Below are positions 33,818 to 36,105 of a stretch of 36,105 nt of DNA, in pieces (positions within the stretch are counted from its first letter, which is position 1; the number at the start of each line of letters is the position of its first letter). Under the pieces are notes generated by a model that saw nothing but the letters and a program-made list of their open reading frames with translations, was not told the DNA's origin and made no database searches. The position numbers and the translations under genes are program-made. This DNA comes from Flavobacteriales bacterium UBA4466 (GTDB lineage Bacteria; Bacteroidota; Bacteroidia; Flavobacteriales_D; Sanyastnellaceae): NCBI GenBank assembly GCA_905182895.1, contig CAJJDD010000027.1, positions 1-36,105 on the forward strand, in the 5' to 3' direction.

Positions 33818-34745
33818 ATGCGCGTAGCAATAATTGACCTAGGGACAAACACCTTCAATCTGTTGATTGCGGAAATCACTGACAGTGCTTTTAAAGTCAT
33901 AGTTAAAGAAAAACAAGCAGTTAAACTTGGTAAATCTGGCTTAAAAGAAGGCCAAATTATGCCCGATGCTTTTGTTAGAGGAGTTAGAGCCATGGTTCAC
34001 TATAAAAACGTTATTGACCAACATCAGGTAACAGAAATTAAAGCTATCGCTACTTCTGCTATGAGAGATTCTTCTAACTCAGGCGAGTTTCAACAAGAAG
34101 TTCTCAAGTCTACTGGAATACAAATAGACATTATATCAGGTCAAGAAGAAGCTTCTCTAATACAAAAAGGAGTCGAACTAACTTTACCAGAAGGCCTAGA
34201 GGATTACCTTATTATGGATGTGGGTGGAGGTAGTACTGAATTTATTATCGTAAAAAATAAGTTAGTCGTTTGGTCCAGAAGCTATAACCTAGGAGTAAGC
34301 AGGTTATTGGATTGGTTAAAGCCGTCTGATCCTATTCTAGCATCTGAAAGAGACAGATTATCTCAAAGACTTTGTCTTGAGTTGAAAGACTTGTTTGAGA
34401 GCTATTGCTACGCATAAGACAACTAAACTAATCGGCAGTAGCGGTTCATTCGACTCTATTCACGATATGCTAGAATGGGATTTACACGAGGACTACTCGT
34501 CAAACAAAATAGACTTTAATGAAATTATTCTCTCAGATTTTTTCTCACTCCACGATAAATTGGTAGCTTCTACTCTAAAAGAAAGACAATTTGCGAATGG
34601 ATTACTCCCTATGCGTGCCGACATGATGGTGATTTCGAGTCTAGAAATTTTTGAGGTGATTAGAGCGACTAAAGTCAGCAAGCTATTTCGGTCATCATAT
34701 GCGCTAAAAGAAGGATTACTGTCTTCAATGACTCCAATCGAATAA
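33818..34745 (+). CDS. Ppx/GppA family phosphatase (exopolyphosphatase-like), frameshifted
   Basis: Member of the actin-like ASKHA fold. Family members hydrolyse polyphosphate or pppGpp. The phosphate-1 motif reads IDLGTNTFNLLIAE near the N-terminus, EIKAIATSAMRDSSNS follows, and phosphate-2 is MDVGGGSTEFIIV. An extra base at about 34395-34402 ends the first frame; the protein resumes as AIATHKTTKLIGSSGSFDSI. The repaired length is about 309 residues, so it has the Ppx/GppA core without a C-terminal HD domain. It is linked to the permease by a one-base gap, which suggests co-transcription. Whether it acts on polyphosphate or pppGpp cannot be told. Confidence 0.9.
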
Positions 34746-34783
34746 TTGGAATAATAATTGAACTTAAAAACAAAAAAAAGTAG

Positions 34784-35954
34784 ATGTCAAAAATATTAGT
34801 GATAGATGATGAAGCTCCAATAAGAAATTCCTTAAAGGAAATTTTAGAGTACGAGAAATATCAAGTAGATACAGCAGAGGACGGGGTTGCAGGGCTTCAT
34901 CTATTGGGCAAGGAAAAGTTTGATGTCATTTTTTGTGATATAAAGATGCCTAAAATGGATGGCTTAACTTTTAAGTAAAATTCAAGAATTAGGTTTAGAT
35001 GTTCCTGTAATAATGATCTCTGGTCATGGAACTGTGGATACTGCAGTGGATGCTTTAAAAAATGGTGCCTATGATTTCATTCAAAAGCCATTAGATCTAA
35101 ATAGAATTTTAGTTACTCTAAGAAATGCTACCGACCAATCTACGCTAGTCAAGGAAACTCAAATTCTCAAAAAGAAAATTCATGCCAGTAAGACTTCTGA
35201 TATCGTGGGGGAATCAAGCTCTATTCAAGACATCAAAGACATGATAGACACTGTGGCTCCTACTGATGCTAGAGTTCTAATTACTGGCGGTAACGGCTCA
35301 GGAAAAGAACTAGTAGCAAGACAGCTACATGAAAAAAGCGCTAGACATAAAGCACCGTTCATAGAAGTAAACTGTGCCGCTATTCCAAGTGAGTTAATCG
35401 AAAGTGAACTTTTCGGTCATGAAAAAGGAGCCTTTACATCAGCTATTAAACAGCGCAAGGGCAAGTTCGAACAGGCTGATGGAGGTACCCTATTTTTAGA
35501 TGAAATAGGAGACATGAGCTCAAGCGCTCAAGCGAAAGTGCTAAGAGCACTTCAAGAAAACCGAATTACCCGAGTAGGCGGTGAGAAAGACATCAAAGTT
35601 AACGTTAGAATTCTAGCTGCTACGAATAAAAATCTCAGAGAAGAAATAGATGCAGGAAGATTCAGAGAGGATTTGTTTCATAGACTGAGTGTAATCCTTA
35701 TTCATGTTCCTAGTTTGAATGAAAGACGGGATGATATTCCACTGCTAGCTGATTTCTTCATCACTAAAATTTGTAATGAATATGGAATGGCCAAAAAGAA
35801 AATAGATGATAAAGCGATAAAAGAACTTCAGCTTGTTAACTGGACTGGTAATATTAGAGAGTTTAGAAACATTATAGAAAGACTAATAATTCTAAGTCCA
35901 GAAATAATAGAAGCTACTCATGTCAAACAATACGCCAACCCTAACCCCGAGTAA
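34784..35954 (+). CDS. Sigma-54-type response regulator lacking a DNA-binding domain, frameshifted
   Basis: NtrC/AtoC-type two-component regulator. The receiver domain has the acidic pocket Asp8-Asp9, phospho-acceptor Asp52 (FCDIKMPKMDG), Ser in MISGHG and Lys in FIQKPLD. One indel at about 34966-34976 splits the receiver. The AAA+ domain has Walker A GGNGSGKE, the sigma-54 contact loop as GAFTSA (consensus GAFTGA), Walker B GGTLFLDEIGDMS, and ERRDDIPLLADFF. The protein ends about 25 residues after the final AAA+ helices (NWTGNIREFRNIIERLI), and no Fis-type helix-turn-helix is present in any frame downstream. The rebuilt length is about 389 residues. No histidine kinase is seen in the window. 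Confidence 0.92.
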
Positions 35955-36062
35955 AAAGATCTTGTACTTTGTACACGAAACGAGGCAACCCAGACAACAT
36001 TTTAACGTCATACTTACGAGACCCTATTGCAAAGGCTTAATAAACACTTAAAATCAGACGTC
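35955..36062. other. Short intergenic region after the response regulator
   Basis: About 110 bases with no hairpin or promoter pair that I can support. All frames were checked for a displaced helix-turn-helix belonging to the regulator; none was found. Confidence 0.5.
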
Positions 36063-36105
36063 ATGGAATTATTCACTAACCCACTTTCGAGCATTATAGC
36101 CCTGT
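36063..36105 (+). CDS. Start of a gene cut by the window edge, possibly a TerC-like membrane protein
   Basis: ATG at 36063 opens a frame to the window end: MELFTNPLSSIIAL. This resembles the first residues of TerC-family integral membrane proteins, which begin with a similar MEIF-x-NP segment leading into a hydrophobic helix. Fourteen residues are too few for a firm call. Confidence 0.35.
   Translation, partial: MELFTNPLSSIIAL

Overview
The window looks like chromosomal DNA of a Bacteroidota member, most likely a Cytophagales-type marine or soil bacterium. The evidence is a type IX secretion (T9SS) C-terminal sorting domain, a GWxTD-domain protein, a DUF4290 protein, TAnnTTTG-type promoter boxes, A-rich leaders without clear Shine-Dalgarno sites, the AT-rich base composition, and a merged str-S10-spc-alpha ribosomal cluster that has no tuf after fusA and no adk after secY. 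Layout: (1) 1-4088, plus strand: the end of a GWxTD protein, rlmB, a 330-base non-coding gap and a secreted M1-family aminopeptidase. (2) 4078-24244, minus strand, read right to left: rpsL, rpsG, fusA, then the S10, spc and alpha ribosomal protein genes with secY, map, infA and rpoA, ending at rplQ with a strong intrinsic terminator, followed by carA and eno. (3) 24245-24502: divergent intergenic region with the str promoter. (4) 24503-29474, plus strand: a PcrA/UvrD helicase, a DUF4290 protein, murA and a TlpA-like thioredoxin, with two intrinsic terminators. (5) 29475-36105, plus strand: a regulatory region, grpE, dnaJ, a NatAB-like ABC exporter, a Ppx/GppA phosphatase, a sigma-54-type response regulator, and the first codons of another gene. 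How the genes work together: the large minus-strand cluster supplies the translation machinery, protein export (SecY), N-terminal Met removal (Map) and the RNA polymerase alpha subunit. The right-hand plus-strand block combines DNA repair, peptidoglycan precursor synthesis, chaperones, export and stress-type signalling. Quality caveat: about 18 genes, including essential ones (fusA, rpoA, eno, rpsE, rplE, rplN, grpE), are broken by small indels while the protein sequence continues perfectly in another frame. This is almost certainly uncorrected sequencing or assembly error rather than gene decay, so the broken genes are annotated here as whole loci. I found no mobile element, CRISPR array, tRNA or rRNA, and no clearly new multi-gene system. 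The most interesting signals are regulatory: a probable eno terminator buried in the coding sequence of the convergent aminopeptidase, a sigma-54-like promoter with palindrome and paired direct repeats ahead of grpE-dnaJ, and a sigma-54 activator that lacks a DNA-binding domain.
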